The translations under genes were made by a program, and so were the position numbers. Shown one piece after another: positions 46,308 through 57,902 of a DNA stretch of 64,000 nucleotides. This DNA comes from Morchella semilibera (Eukaryota > Ascomycota > Pezizomycetes > Pezizales > Morchellaceae). Under the pieces are notes generated by a model. That model saw only the letters and a program-made list of their open reading frames with translations, did not search any database and was not told the origin of the DNA. The stretch spans positions 1,496,768-1,560,767 of the forward strand of contig WBVU01000005.1 in the NCBI GenBank assembly GCA_009192285.1, written 5' to 3'. The first letter of the stretch is position 1; every line of letters begins with the position of its first letter.

Positions 46308-46524
46308 TATTGTAGGTGACAAAGGTTCTCGTGATTTTATTATACACTGGTCACGAAAGACAACTAAGTAGAGATGGGACAAGGATATTGGTATGATTAG
46401 AGACAAAGGCTATTAGAATATTCCTAGGTTTAAGTCCCTATTACTGGCTTTCCGGGTTGGACTTTTAGAAAATTTCTGCTGGTCGCTATGCAGAAACCAC
46501 GAGAACCTTTGTCACCCCACAATA
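46308..46524. mobile_element. TIR MITE, 217 bp
   Basis: Left end TATTGTAGGTGACAAAGGTT then CTCGTG; right end, as reverse complement, TATTGTGGGGTGACAAAGGT then TCTCGTG. The arms of about 26 bp match except for one gap and one substitution. A 60-codon open stretch crosses its left end, but I see no domain. Confidence 0.75.
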
Positions 46525-47519
46525 AATTTTCGAAAGATTGTTTCGTCGTAGGGTTAGGGGTCGCTCAAATCTCGGAAACGTGTACGGAAAGTCGCCCAAT
46601 CCCCCTGGTTACGCATTTACTTAATCATTTATCATTTACATGATTTATTTAGGCATCTACAATTCATATACCGTCAGGCCGATGTCGCACGTTCCATGAG
46701 GGACTGCACGCCCACTCATCGGGCAAGGCTAACTTCCGGGTGGAAACATCGCCGCTCTCCGCCCCCTCCTCCACTACATGACCCTCCCCCCCTATAGGAT
46801 AGAAGGGGAATAGTCGACGCATTCGGCTGTGGCGCGGGGGTCTCGGTAGCTTAGCTCGCGCGGAGATATTCTTTCGAGGTTTTTGTATCCATATATATGG
46901 ACAATCATGATTTTGAAGCAGCTGGTCTACACACGTCGCGATTGCCATGTAGATATATATTTCGAGTTGTATCTAGTCTCTTTGTCTGTTCCCGAAGCTC
47001 GCCACCTCTTGGCGCTGGTCCGACGCAGTGGTAATGAAAGAACTAGCTATGATTGGAACTATAATACTCCAAGAGAACAAGCACGGCCGGGGGGAGAGGG
47101 TCAGTTGAAGACGAGTGATGACCGTGACCTTAGATTTTCTCACTAGCAGGTGCCGAATACAAATGGAAAGATAGATTAGCAAGCTGAATTACAACGAGGC
47201 ACACGTACGGGAATTAACATTTGAGTAGGTACTGCCGAGCTCAGTGTCAAATGCAGAGTGGCAACACCGGCAGACAGTGCGATATATAAATAGGGAGAAG
47301 CCCCAACTGTCCAACTTCCAACCCCAAACCCCATGCCCCCAAACCCCGACTAGACGGGGCTACTCCCATCAACAAGCTCTACAGACAAAGCAGGGATTTC
47401 TGATTAATATGCATCGCCGTAATCAACTAGCGCACGACCATCCAACGTCTACATCGCCTAGCCTCATATGGCACATGAGTGCGACTACAAAGTAAAGAAC
47501 TAGAGAAGTCCGTTCTACT

Positions 47520-47610
47520 AGTACTACGGGTGTGGGGTAAGTCTATAGACAGTGGTCGTGGTTGCAACATCGGTAGGTGTCTACATACTTACCCCTACAC
47601 CCGTAGTACT
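47520..47610. mobile_element. Foldback MITE family F1, copy 2 (91 bp)
   Basis: Left arm AGTACTACGGGTGTGGGGTA then AGT; right arm is ACTTACCCCTACACCCGTAG then TACT. Near-perfect arms of 23 bp around a 44-bp loop. It belongs with 31823-31918 and 57284-57372. Confidence 0.85.
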
Positions 47611-49851
47611 GACAGGAGCTATATCTAGGCATGACTTTCCTGCCTGTGTTGTCCAGGGATGCTAGGAGTCGGTTTAAAAACTCGCCTCGTATGCGGAATG
47701 GGTTATATCGCTGTGGCGTGGAGGCCGATAGCAGCTCCCCCGGCCCATCTGGCAATTAGATAAAACTATGAACGAGGGGTTTTCTGCAGTGCAAAGGATC
47801 TATATCTACTGTTTCTTCGGATACAAGGTTTCAGCTGCGGGCTGGGCAGAAAGTCGAGCACTTTGACCGAAAGTCCTAAGCCCCCCGGTGACTACATCAC
47901 TGCGGCTGATTGCTGAAGGCAGCTAGACTTCTATCTAACCTGTCCGACTTTCTATTCACTGGCGCTCTGCTGAAACTCTCCAATGGCCTTCTCGCTGGTG
48001 CTTGGGGCGTTGGATAGTCAAGAGTGCTTAAATATGGAACTGACCACCACCCCATGAAAGATGAGGGACCAGGCTCACCGTGAACTAAGGAATTAGATGA
48101 GGCCAGGAATGGGGGAAATGAGGTCGTGGTGGTCGGCTATAGGGCAACGAAGACCGCCATCCCTTGGGGTAAATGCCCATATCCCTAGTCGCCATGGGTC
48201 AAATATCAACTCGCTGTAGCCGGTTGATGCACATCGATAGCAAGCTCATATCCTACATGAGCCTGGTTTTTTATTGGCTTGATTACTAACTACTCCACTT
48301 ATAAGCAAGGGAGATAGCTTTGTGAACGCGTGCACGGCGCAAGCCACAGGCTGCTAAGGTCTCTCAAGAGGGTTGCCCTTTCACAGCTACCACGCCTTTG
48401 TTTGCAAGATGCTCTGGGCTGCCACAAGCAGTCAAATTCTCAAGCTCCCGCCCCATGACTGACAAAGCACACCGTCCTCCCTACTAACCAATAGAGAATG
48501 GTTGATGAATCAAAGGATGGGTGTGCTGACATGTGGTAAGGCAAGAAATTATTATAGGGAAACAAACGTGGGAACGAATCAACAGTTCAAGAAGTGTACG
48601 TCTGAATTTCACGCCCTTTCTAAAGAATTTGCGTGGGTAATTTATCCTGCAATGCTTTCTACAGCTGGTAGTGCTACTCACTGTGTTGCCCAAATACATT
48701 CCCTAGCACAGCCTCTGCACTTCTAGAGTAAAGATAATACTCACTTGTATCTGACTATTCTCCCAGGGGTAACAAGGGGGAGCCGATTCCAAGAGCAAGC
48801 CATCGGTCAAAGGCTTACATTCCGTGGCAGCACCGATCGTTTCTTTCCTGTTGCGGACTATTCTCTACCGAGTCCACTTGGATTGGTGAACACCCTGTTC
48901 GTGCCTAATCCACCATGACAAACAGCGTGTTGTCCATTTCACCTTTCTCATCATCCTGTCAAAAACTAGCTTACCTTCCTTCTTCAATCTCTTCCCCACT
49001 TCTAGTAACCCCGCACTTATCTTCAGTATTCCAACCGCAACCTGAATATGATTTGCAAATCTACAACTATCGGTATCATCCACTCTATCTAGGCATCAAA
49101 GGGAAACGTTCCAAGAATGAGTGCTATTCCAAAGATCCAGACATTTTATTTGTCTGGCAGCTTTAGGATGGCGTAGTATCATTGAATGGGACGGCATAGG
49201 AAGGTGTAGGAAGCGAAAATTAGCAAACAGGACCGGCAAACAGAGCTTCTAACAGCGTCGGCGAAGAAAGCTTCCGTACAATTGCGAATTCAAGTATCGC
49301 CCATAGGAGATGCTTGGGAGCTGGCACTCTTTGTAAGCCTTTGAGGAAATACTAGAAACACCACAACGAAACAGGATTACACTATGTATGTTTTGCATTT
49401 TAGTCTCCTTACTGTTGCTACTTTAATCTCGATAAAAATACGCCCACCACCCCACCGCACAAGCGCCAGGCCGCGAACGACCTCGCTTAGAGTAATTCAG
49501 CAACAAGGAAGACCTCCTGAACACCAAACCCTAACCCATATCTAAATCGAGTGTTGCACTCCTCTGGTTGCAGGTTTCCTCGAACTTAACACGGAGCTTA
49601 CTATCACTGATATCATCGGCACGTTAACAAGCAGGTAGTTGTGCCAAGGCTGTGCCCCTCATGCACGAGGTAGTAAGCATTAAGGGCAAATATTACCTCA
49701 CCTCTCTGCATTGGCCAATGATCTGCCGGTTGCTTACCAGAGGACATCATTGTGAGACCCTGCTAGAGTCCTATTGGGGATTACATGTGATGTCAGATGC
49801 GGAGATGGGGTTTGCCACTTCGTGGTAGAGTCAGCAATTACTGAGTGATAG

Positions 49852-49858
49852 TATATAT
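49852..49858 (+). promoter_or_regulatory. TATA-like box of the FAD oxidase gene
   Basis: TATATAT lies 60 bp upstream of the ATG at 49912 and is followed by a C/T-rich stretch (CTGGCTCTTTCCTACGC). Spacing to the start codon fits a short fungal 5' leader. Confidence 0.45.
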
Positions 49859-49911
49859 CTGCCCTTGCAATCCACTCCCTGGCTCTTTCCTACGCAACGA
49901 TATCATCCAAC

Positions 49912-51697
49912 ATGAGGTTCTTTTCTAGTGCACTCACTGCAGTTCCTTTATTCTTCGCAGCCGGTAGTAGAGCTTGCGAGAACGAGCCCCTCCTCTACCA
50001 TGACTCCATGACCACATGTAGTAATATAAGGCCCGATCTGGGTCCCCGCCTCTCACCTAACGCAACCATCGTACTCAAGTGTGACAACACCACACTGTTT
50101 GAGGAACTCACCTATCGCTACGCTACCGTCCATCCCCACATCACAGCCGTCGTCAGTGTCGGTGAAGGAGACGATGTCGGGGAGATTGTATATCCCTCTC
50201 AATCACTTCCCCTTCTAGATACGATGTGCTTACTAAAACCTATGGGTATAAAACAATAGATCAAGTATGCACTAGAAACAGGGCATGAAGTCCTTGCTGG
50301 AAGCCGTCTCCATGGTTGGTCCGAGTCGCTTAACCGTGTAAAGAATGCAATCATGATCGATATATCCACTCTTGTTGATATCGATATAGACACCCCCGAA
50401 AACACGGTTACTGTCGGCGGGGGTGTTAATGTTGGTGAGATCATGGCTGCGCTTCAGGCTGTTGGGAAGGAGACTCGTAAGTACTACGCATTATATCTGT
50501 CCATGTGGGTGGGTTGGTTCTAAGGGGTTGTACCGCAGCAACTGGTGGCTGTGACTGCGTTGGTTTCCTCGGTGTGACACTCGGCGGAGGCCATGGCCGT
50601 CTGCAGGGCATTCACGGCCTAATGGCCGACAATCTCCTCTCCGTACAGCTTACCACCGCTACCGGCGAGGCTATTACCGTCTCAGATACTACTAACCCAG
50701 AACTCTTTTGGGCTCTAAGGGGGGCCGGCCAGAACTTTGGCATAGTCACAGAAGCGACCTACCGCATATATGATGCGACCAACGGAGGTGTACAATTTGT
50801 TGCCGACATCACCTACGACACTACGCTACTTCCGGAGGTCTTTGAAGCGTTAAACAAGTTTGACGTCCCAGCCGAGACTACTGTCTTGGTTGCGTTCTTT
50901 GTTGATCCGGTGGCCATGTTGGTGAGTTTTATCCCTTCAAACCTAACCAGCTTGGTGAACAACATGTAGTAATATCATCTTACCGACGGTGTATAGCCAC
51001 AATTGTATATGAACTTCGTCTCCTCCATCCCCGAAGCAGATGCGCGTTCTCAATATCACTCGGTGTTTGGCCACATCCCATACCTCTCAATGAACGAGAT
51101 GGTCCTGCCATGGGCGAGCGTCAACGGCATGGGCATCGGCCAGGTTGCCTGTGCAAGCCGCGTCCGAGTGCAGGCAAGCGGTGTGTCAACAAAGGGTTGG
51201 CATCTCCCGTCGATCGAGCTCATGTACGAAAGTTTCGTAGATCTTGTTTCTGATCCTGTGTGGGCGGGCGCTGCGGTCCTCTTCGAGTCGTATTCTGTGA
51301 AGGGTGTGCAGGCTGTGCCACCAGAGACCACAGCCTACCCTTGGCGAGACGAGACCGGTATTATGTATGCTTTGACCTGATCTCTACCACTCTTACCTTG
51401 GCACCGGAAGTGCTGACTAGCTGAATAAACAGACTCTTGAGTGCGGCGTATCAGAACGCCACGCTTGATACAGCGGCGGATGACTGGCTCAAGGAAGGCA
51501 TGGCAATTCTGCATCCTGACAGCGGCTTCAGTAGGCCGGCTGTATACATGAACTACGCGAAGGGTACGGAGGGCTTCGGTGCCATGTACGGATATGAGAG
51601 GTGGCGGCAAGAAAAGCTGAAAGATTTAAAGAAGAAGTGGGATCCAGGCTGCATGTTCAGCGGGTATAACCCGATACCGATCCAATGCGAGGTGTAA
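49912..51697 (+). CDS. Secreted FAD-linked oxidase, BBE family, 502 aa
   Basis: Proposed exons: 49912-50187, 50260-50476, 50539-50921, 50997-51364 and 51433-51697; introns 72, 62, 75 and 68 bp. The sum of 1509 bp is exactly 503 codons. The leader MRFFSSALTAVPLFFAAGSRA is a likely signal peptide. The FAD-binding region (PCMH fold) has AVVSVGEGDDVGEI, LAGSRLHGW with candidate flavin-linking His110, and TGGCDCVGFLGVTLGGGHGR with candidate Cys169. Bicovalent flavin attachment through His and Cys is known for berberine-bridge-enzyme-like oxidases. NPELFWALRGAGQNFGIVTE is the family hallmark, and the C-terminus (NYAKGTEGFGAMYG, WDPGCMFSGYNP) is the BBE domain. Substrates of fungal members range from sugars to secondary metabolites, so the substrate is unknown. 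No biosynthetic partner is nearby. All five exons are intact. Confidence 0.93.
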
Positions 51698-52044
51698 TCG
51701 GGAGTCAGTTTTTCGTGGCGCCTTGTTTAAAATTACTAGCTTTCTTTTGTGATTTGGCATTTAGTGAATTTGAAAACAATGACACTAAAAGCCTCGCGAT
51801 TTATATCTCCGCCTATGAGACAGCAATAGTGACCACCTATCAATTGAACCTCCCCGTGATTCCCGAGTGATCCACCATGACTCACTCCCCACTCGCGAGT
51901 ATTACCCCATAACGCCACCTCTTACGATCTCCCAGGATACACGCTATACATACAGAGTATGCTGGTACCTATTCTCGCATCATTAAAGGGGTTAATTGTG
52001 GTTTAGTGTCAATTGACCACCCAATGTGGCACACGTTTCCTCTA

Positions 52045-52422
52045 ACGTGTTTCACCGGGAAAGAGATCGTCACCGGGAAAGCAACCGGGTCCCGTTGGTG
52101 GAAGGTGATAGGACTAAAGTTCAATCTAATACGAAGTCAAATATGTTGGAGATACCTTTTGGGTGATATTTACTTAGGGTAGTGTGTGTGGTGGGGGTAC
52201 TTTCAAAGGACCCAAAAGGAGGAGAAGAAATTATGTATGTATTATGACAACCATCCTTCGCCACTCAGCCTTAGCAAATATGTATCATCCAAAATGGTCA
52301 AAAGACATATAAAGGGTGTTTCTGGGCACTTGACCCGCTCCGGTCTCAAAATCTGAAAACTCCTGTTGTCATGGCTGATTGATCGCTTACCTGGTGATGA
52401 TTGCTTTCCCGGTGGAACACGT
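52045..52422. mobile_element. Tc1/mariner-like MITE, 378 bp
   Basis: The left end ACGTGTTTCACCGGGAAAGA continues GATCGTCACC. The right end, as reverse complement, is ACGTGTTCCACCGGGAAAGC then AATCATCACC. The arms are about 40 bp with few mismatches, and TA lies directly outside each end. It has no open frame of transposase size. It lies about 350 bp downstream of the FAD oxidase gene. Confidence 0.85.
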
Positions 52423-52481
52423 TACGGCTTAGGCGAGGCAGCCCTTCAATGACCGAAATCCTACGAATGGGCCGCTATCAC

Positions 52482-52816
52482 ATGTGGTGACCTGGTTTAC
52501 ACTGAACCCTCTAGGTCGAACCAAACCCAATCATAACAGGAATTTTAAGCCCACACACCTCTCCAACCTCTCCACCTCTCACACTCCCGGCCCTCCTAAT
52601 CTGAAAACTCCGGCCCCGGACCCTTATACCGTATCCGTGACCTTACATACCAAGTCCCCCATCAACGGGCACCCGGGTGGTGTACTCCCCCGCACCGTGC
52701 CTTCACCTGCAGGACGCGGCAATGTTGTTTATATAGAGTTTTATTATCTCATGATCAATAACAAGGCGGATAGCGGTCTTGCCCGCTACTCGATAGGAAT
52801 AAACGAACGAGTATAG
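52482..52816 (+). other. Orphan coding-like frame without a start
   Basis: A frame open to TAG at 52814 ends DPYTVSVTLHTKSPINGHPG ... AGRGNVVYIEFYYLMINNKA ... YSIGINERV. Codon choice in the last 70 codons resembles the real genes, but no ATG precedes it in frame and no acceptor can be fixed. It may be a last exon or a relic. I recognise no family. Confidence 0.25.
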
Positions 52817-53154
52817 AACTGCCAGCTAATTCGTTACACCGGTACACCCAGCTACGATGGGAACCAAAGGATTGGTCACTTCATTCGTGAAATACGAAAT
52901 ATAAGAGGCGCCGCAATATACCCCCAGTGCCTTTGCCAATTTAGTTTCTCAACGGCCTACATACAGCTCAGATATTGGGATAGAACACTTTTAACTCTCC
53001 CCGTTATCTCCCCACTGAGCTTCACCTTCATCTCCGCTCCACCCTACTGCATGGATGCTACCTCACTTTCATCCCTCCTATCAAAACCTCCCATTACTAA
53101 ACACCCGAGGTGATATCCCTGGCACAGCTCGAGTACAGGCGATGCGCCTATCCA

Positions 53155-55992
53155 TCACCACGTCATCCATTTTACCCACTCCCCATTGTGAACATGGTTC
53201 ATTGTAAGAAACTCGTGATTGTTATAGTAGGGAGGTAATGTTCGTAGTCGCTCAGATACCTCCTTGTGCCCTCCCCTGTCTGACAGATTCACCGGTCGGT
53301 TTCCGTCTCGATCCTGTATCGCGCGGTCAGCATCATTATTGAGGAGGAAGTCCACAACCTCTAGCCTCCCGTCCTTGGCGGCGAGATGCAGAGCAGTTTG
53401 TCCCGTTTTGCAAACAGCATCAATACTAGCTCCTTCGGCCACAAGCTTCTTCGCAGCATCGAGATGACCACCCATGGAAGCGAGATGAAGCGCGGTCCGT
53501 TGAAAGGCATCTCTGTCCATGGTATCTGCGCCACTATTTAAGAGAAGTCCCATTATGGAGGCCTGTCCCCTGAGGGCTGCAGAATGAAGTGGAGTCCAAC
53601 CATTCCTCCCCAAGGGACTGATGTCCGACCCTCTCGAGAGAAGAACCTTGACCATGTTCTCCTCTCCGCTCCATGTTGCGAGATGAAGGGGGGTGTCCAT
53701 GTCAGAGCCTTTTCCGTCCACATCAGCTCCTCGGCTCAGCAGCAGCTCGAGCATTTCGATATGTCCACCTGAGATTGCGAACATGAGCGGGGTGAGTGGA
53801 TCCGGGCCGGTGGAGATTGCATTGATGTCCGCCCCCTTTCCCAGAACATATTCCGCCATAAAACTATCACCGGTGAAGGCAGCGGTATGGAGTGCGCTCA
53901 TTCCCTTACTAGTTGCGTCAATGTTGGCGCCGTTCTCCAGTAAAAGATCGACCATAGGGAAGTCATGCACCCGAAGGGCTATGTGAAGTGGTGTGTCTCC
54001 CTCCCTATTGACGGCTGCGGTGTACGCGCCCTTCTGCAGGAGCAATTGGGCGGATGCTCTATCGCTGTTTGCCACCGCTAGGTGCAATAGCGTTGTTCCC
54101 CGTTCGTGCATTTCATTGATGTTAATACTCCCTTGCTTTATAGCTCGGTTCAGGTCTGTGACGTTGCGGGTTTTGATGGCTTTGTAGGCAGAGACTGGAC
54201 CTTCTGTTAAGATACCGGTGGTTAAAATTGACACTTTTGCCTTCATGACATTTGCAGGTGGTTATACTCATTGCAATGTACTCTTCAAGGTAACCAACAA
54301 CAGTTTTGTACGTTGGGTCCCCCCTGACCTTGAACTTTACCATCATCGTATGATCCCCGTCCACCGGCAGTGTTTTTTCAATGCTTCTCGGGAGCTGCAG
54401 GACGGATGATTGCTCCTCAACAGCGGTGAAGAATTCGCCGGATCGAGACCAGACTCCATTAGAATCCTAGAAGTGGGTTAGTTGAAATCCATGCATATTT
54501 CCCCGAGGGCAATCGCATGAACCTACCTGCTTGAGCTTCCTGCTTCTGTCCTTTTCCTTGAAATTGACGATTTTGAGATCTATAGAGACCGAGTAGTTGA
54601 TGAACCTTTCCAACTCACGCCTGAGCTCCTCCGAGCCACTGGTCAGTGACTCGACAAGCTTCAAGCGTTGTGACCGAGGGCCTATCATGTTGAGGATATC
54701 ATCCACCAACATACCCCTATGTGGCGTCCCAAAAAATAGCGTTGCTCTGGTTTGTTGGAAGAGCGCTTCCTCCATCTCTTCGTCTTCTTTCGCTTTAACA
54801 AGGGCCTAAACGGATCAGGGATTTACTCGATACTAACTAGCAGGATTGTATCCTACCTGGACAATAATCGTCCCACCAAAGCTATGCCCAATAAATACGA
54901 TTGGCCGTTGTTGTTCCTATATGTACTCATACCGCGCATTAGTGTACCCGCCGGCGAGACTAACATCACCGATGCACATGGTCCTAATACCTCAGGTGAC
55001 TTCCTAGCCTTCTTTAACTCCTCCAAGAATCTTTCAGTATAATCCGGAATACTATGGGATGCCTGATTATCGGGTCTGAGGCTGGAGTCATATCCGTATA
55101 TCATTGTCCTGCAATGCGGTAAATCCTCCGCAAGGAAGTGACGTAGCCACATCATTCGCCGCCCATTGCTACCCATCTTACCCGCCCATGATCCGTACGC
55201 ATGGCCGTTTAGACCACATATGGCGACGATGCTACACATGAATGTCAGACATTAAACCTCCCCCCCCCACCCGGGAATCAATAAGCAGGCTTTTTAATGG
55301 GCCGACAGGATATATGAGATCAATTGAGCAAACAAGATCCACCACCACTGCTAGGAAAGCACTTTTTACCTGATTCAAGTTCAAGCTGAATAGATACAAT
55401 TAGCAAGCCCATATATTATTTCTTCTATGACCGGCCCTCATGTTAAATGGTCCAGTCGGACCGGGCCGGGCCACCGTCAAATATCAACGAGCTTAGCCCA
55501 TTAAAAAGCCTGTGACAATAAGGTCTGCAATGTACTCACTCAGCCTTGAATCAAGCCAGACGTTGGATACATCTGTGTTAGACCGTGAAAATCTTTATCG
55601 ATGCCCACCCTACGCCCTCCCACAAATAACTCATCGAACACGTCTCTATGCTGCAGGTTCATCAGCTCCCTTGGTGCACTGGGGCGGAACTGAACGACTG
55701 CCGTCTGAGTACGCTGATCCGGAGAAGGGCACAACGTTACTTCGGTGTCGTCGAGGGTGACATTCTCTTCCGCAAAGGCGGAGGAGATGGCGGCGCTGAG
55801 CTCCGCAGCTGTGGTTGCTATGGGGATCTCGGTTATGCGAAAGACATCGCGGCTAATGAGTGGTGAAGGAGCATCAGGAGCTATACAGGGGGCGAGCACT
55901 GTTTCTGTTCTGCCTTCCTCGCCGGCGGGAGGTGGCCTCCAGAGGTTAAAGGGGTTCAACGAACCTAAAAGCTTCTGTTGAAATGGCAGCAT
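53155..55992 (-). CDS. Serine-esterase-like / ankyrin-repeat protein, 752 aa
   Basis: Proposed exons on the minus strand: 55992-55562, 55231-54991, 54916-54857, 54805-54527, 54466-54268 and 54203-53155. The sum of 2259 bp is in frame. Introns 2-5 are 51-74 bp; intron 1 is 330 bp because it holds a MITE. Residues 1-143 have no clear domain. Residues about 144-275 are an alpha/beta-hydrolase of the DUF676/serine-esterase type: IVAICGLNGHAYGSW, PHCRTMIYGYDS, then FIGHSFGG with nucleophile Ser236, then FFGTPHRG. After a linker, residues about 415-725 are roughly ten ankyrin repeats with good consensus (TGQTALHLAAKDGRLEVVDF). Such esterase-repeat proteins are relatives of fungal STAND receptors; whether the esterase is active is unknown. 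The exon-1 donor (AAC|GTCTGG) is the weakest point; a TGA just beyond it blocks the more canonical GTGAGT. Confidence 0.82.
55282..55508. mobile_element. TIR MITE in intron 1 of the esterase/ankyrin gene
   Basis: Left end CAGGCTTTTTAATGGGC and right end GCCCATTAAAAAGCCTG are perfect 17-bp inverted repeats. The 7-bp word CAATAAG lies directly left and again 3 bp to the right (after TGA), probably the target duplication of a hAT-like insertion. About 227 bp long. Without it the intron would be close to 100 bp, nearer the size of the other introns. Confidence 0.8.
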
Positions 55993-56854
55993 CGTGATAG
56001 AGATCTGAGGATGCTTTTTGAAGGGAACAAGTAGATGTTGAATATCAATAGAGGATAATCACGTGCTAGATCACTTATTTAATTCACTACCCCGCACCCA
56101 TCGTGTGGACTGGTTATTGGATAACTGTGCATCTCAGCTTATCGGTTGCCTTGCTAATGGTTGCCTTGTTGATGGCCGTCTTGGCCGGGTGCGACCTACC
56201 CATCAAAGAGGCTTTCGGTTGACCTGAATGTATCTCCCTCAAAGTGTATGTCCACATGCATAGATGCAACGCATGATGGCCTTTCTAAACCCAAAGTGAA
56301 AGGAGACTCCTGCAGCCAGATGAGAGGCGGGACGGGGTTGTACACCCGTGTCCAACAAGTCCTGCGACAGTATGACAACGCGATCGAAGCACATGAGTTT
56401 GAAAATTAGAACGATAGAAAATATTAGAGAGGATTTTTCATATCTCTAAATATCAAGAAAATATTATTGAATAACTCACCTCCAAATTAGAAACCCTAAA
56501 ATGTCAACTTGACACAAGACAAGTAATTTACCACACAAAGCGATTTTTGTCTATGGAAACTAGTAGAGCAGTGGAAGGTCCGGCGAGGCTTGGCATTCCT
56601 TACTAGCAAATTGAAGCAGATCTTTTAGTTGGAATTCCGGTTCGGAGGCTATTGCCTCGTTATACCCTCCGTCTTGCCCGACCCTCCACCGCCCTATGTT
56701 AGATAGAAATATTTAGTTTAAGGTATAGATATTCATTGATCAGATTTACAGGATTTCTTAATAATGTACCATAAAAGAAATATTATGCCCCAAATTTCAT
56801 AGATGACTATTTTCAATCCCTACTAGACCAAAGTCAATAATTATCTTGTTTTAC

Positions 56855-56973
56855 GGTCTGTTCGGTTGACACAAAAATCCATAGATTGGCTGCAATCTAT
56901 GGATTGGGCCTAATAAAATAATCACCTCCAGAGGTGTTTTTTTTTTTCAATCTATGGATTGCAACCAACGCCT
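56855..56973. mobile_element. Tourist-like hairpin element, about 119 bp
   Basis: GGTCTGTTCGGTTG on the left and CAACCAACGCC on the right are partial inverted repeats. Inside, AATCCATAGATTG-GCTG-CAATCTATGGATT is a perfect 13-bp hairpin, and CAATCTATGGATTG occurs again near the right end. The central CACCTCCAGAGGTG palindrome resembles the one in the element at 28517-28845, which suggests the same superfamily. The target duplication is unclear. Confidence 0.55.
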
Positions 56974-57283
56974 AAGTTTGCTTGATTCTAACCAGTGAGA
57001 GTACGGAATTCCAGCCCGGCCCCGCTCGTTATTAGAAACCTTAGGCCAACCATCACCTTTGGTCAAAATTACTAGTTGCAGGGATCTTTTTGCTGGGTGG
57101 GCAAACAGCATTTCTCAAAATTGATTCTTGGCCTAAAATCTCTATTGTCCAGTTTTTGCGGTACTGACTGAGCGGGCATTTTGTTAGATGCGGAGGTAAA
57201 AACATGACCTATCACGCACCCCATTGTGTTCAGTTCAATATATGAAGCACTCTGTGACCAACATCCTGAGTTTGAGCAACAAT

Positions 57284-57372
57284 GTACTACGGTGTGAAGG
57301 GTAAGTGAGTAGAACTCGGCGGTGCGGTTTGCGTTGCTACGTTCTACTCACTTACCCTTGACACCGTAGTAC
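57284..57372. mobile_element. Foldback MITE family F1, copy 3 (89 bp)
   Basis: Left arm GTACTACGGTGTGAAGGGTA then AGTGAGTAGAAC; the right arm is its reverse complement with a single change. The arms are 32 bp and the loop 25 bp. It is the most perfect copy of the family and thus perhaps the youngest. Confidence 0.88.
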
Positions 57373-57647
57373 TTCTTGCCATAGAAAGAGGTCTGGGAGC
57401 ATCACCTAAAATCAATTTACATAGAGAATACATTGAGTCTATTATTTTATGTAGAGAGAGATCTACCACTTTGTTGGTGATGACTTCATTCGCTACCAAC
57501 AAGGAAAAAGAAATTTATCATTTACTCATCCACCAGATAAAGTATGATGCTCGCTTAGCTCACAACCAACTACAGCTCAACACAATGTAATGTACTTAAC
57601 CCCCACTCCCCCCCACCACCCCACCTCTCCTCCGCAACGGAACAAAC

Positions 57648-57902
57648 ATGACCTCCACAACATCAGAAAACCTTATTGCTCTCTGCAAAGCCTATTTCAG
57701 CGACCATCCGCCCAGCTCGTGGTCCTACTCCACCTTTGCAGTACACCTCTCTACTGCCAACACCGCGTTAAAACCAGATGCCATCAACTTCCGGTGGACC
57801 AAGAACCTGTCTATAATCGCCAATAGTGGCTCTGAGAGCGTGGAGCAAAGAACCAAGGCCAGGGCACTGCTCAATGCGGCGAAGCAGAGGAGGCAAAGGA
57901 TA
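57648..57902 (+). CDS. First exon of an uncharacterised gene (85 codons)
   Basis: ATG 57648 opens MTSTTSENLIALCKAYFSDH, continues PPSSWSYSTFAVHLSTANTA, and reaches QRTKARALLNAAKQRRQRI before a GTACGT donor at 57903. The stretch after the donor is T-rich and low-complexity, as expected for intron, not exon. I recognise no domain. It may be the first exon of the gene whose last exons lie at 58838-59933, but I could not trace a continuous frame. Confidence 0.5.

Larger units (their letters stand above)
40770..49850. other. Gene-poor interval
   Basis: Nine kilobases without a convincing gene. Contents I can name are a short coding-like peptide at 43492, a C run at about 43790, a TTG microsatellite at 44309, a purine run at 45690, repeat R1 near 45877 and four foldback or TIR elements listed separately. 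The 271-codon frame at 44307-45122 starts inside the TTG repeat and shows no domain. Confidence 0.5.
55993..57647. other. Gene-free interval
   Basis: No gene is supported. The stretch is AT-rich, with two hairpin elements listed separately (56855 and 57284). Confidence 0.5.
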
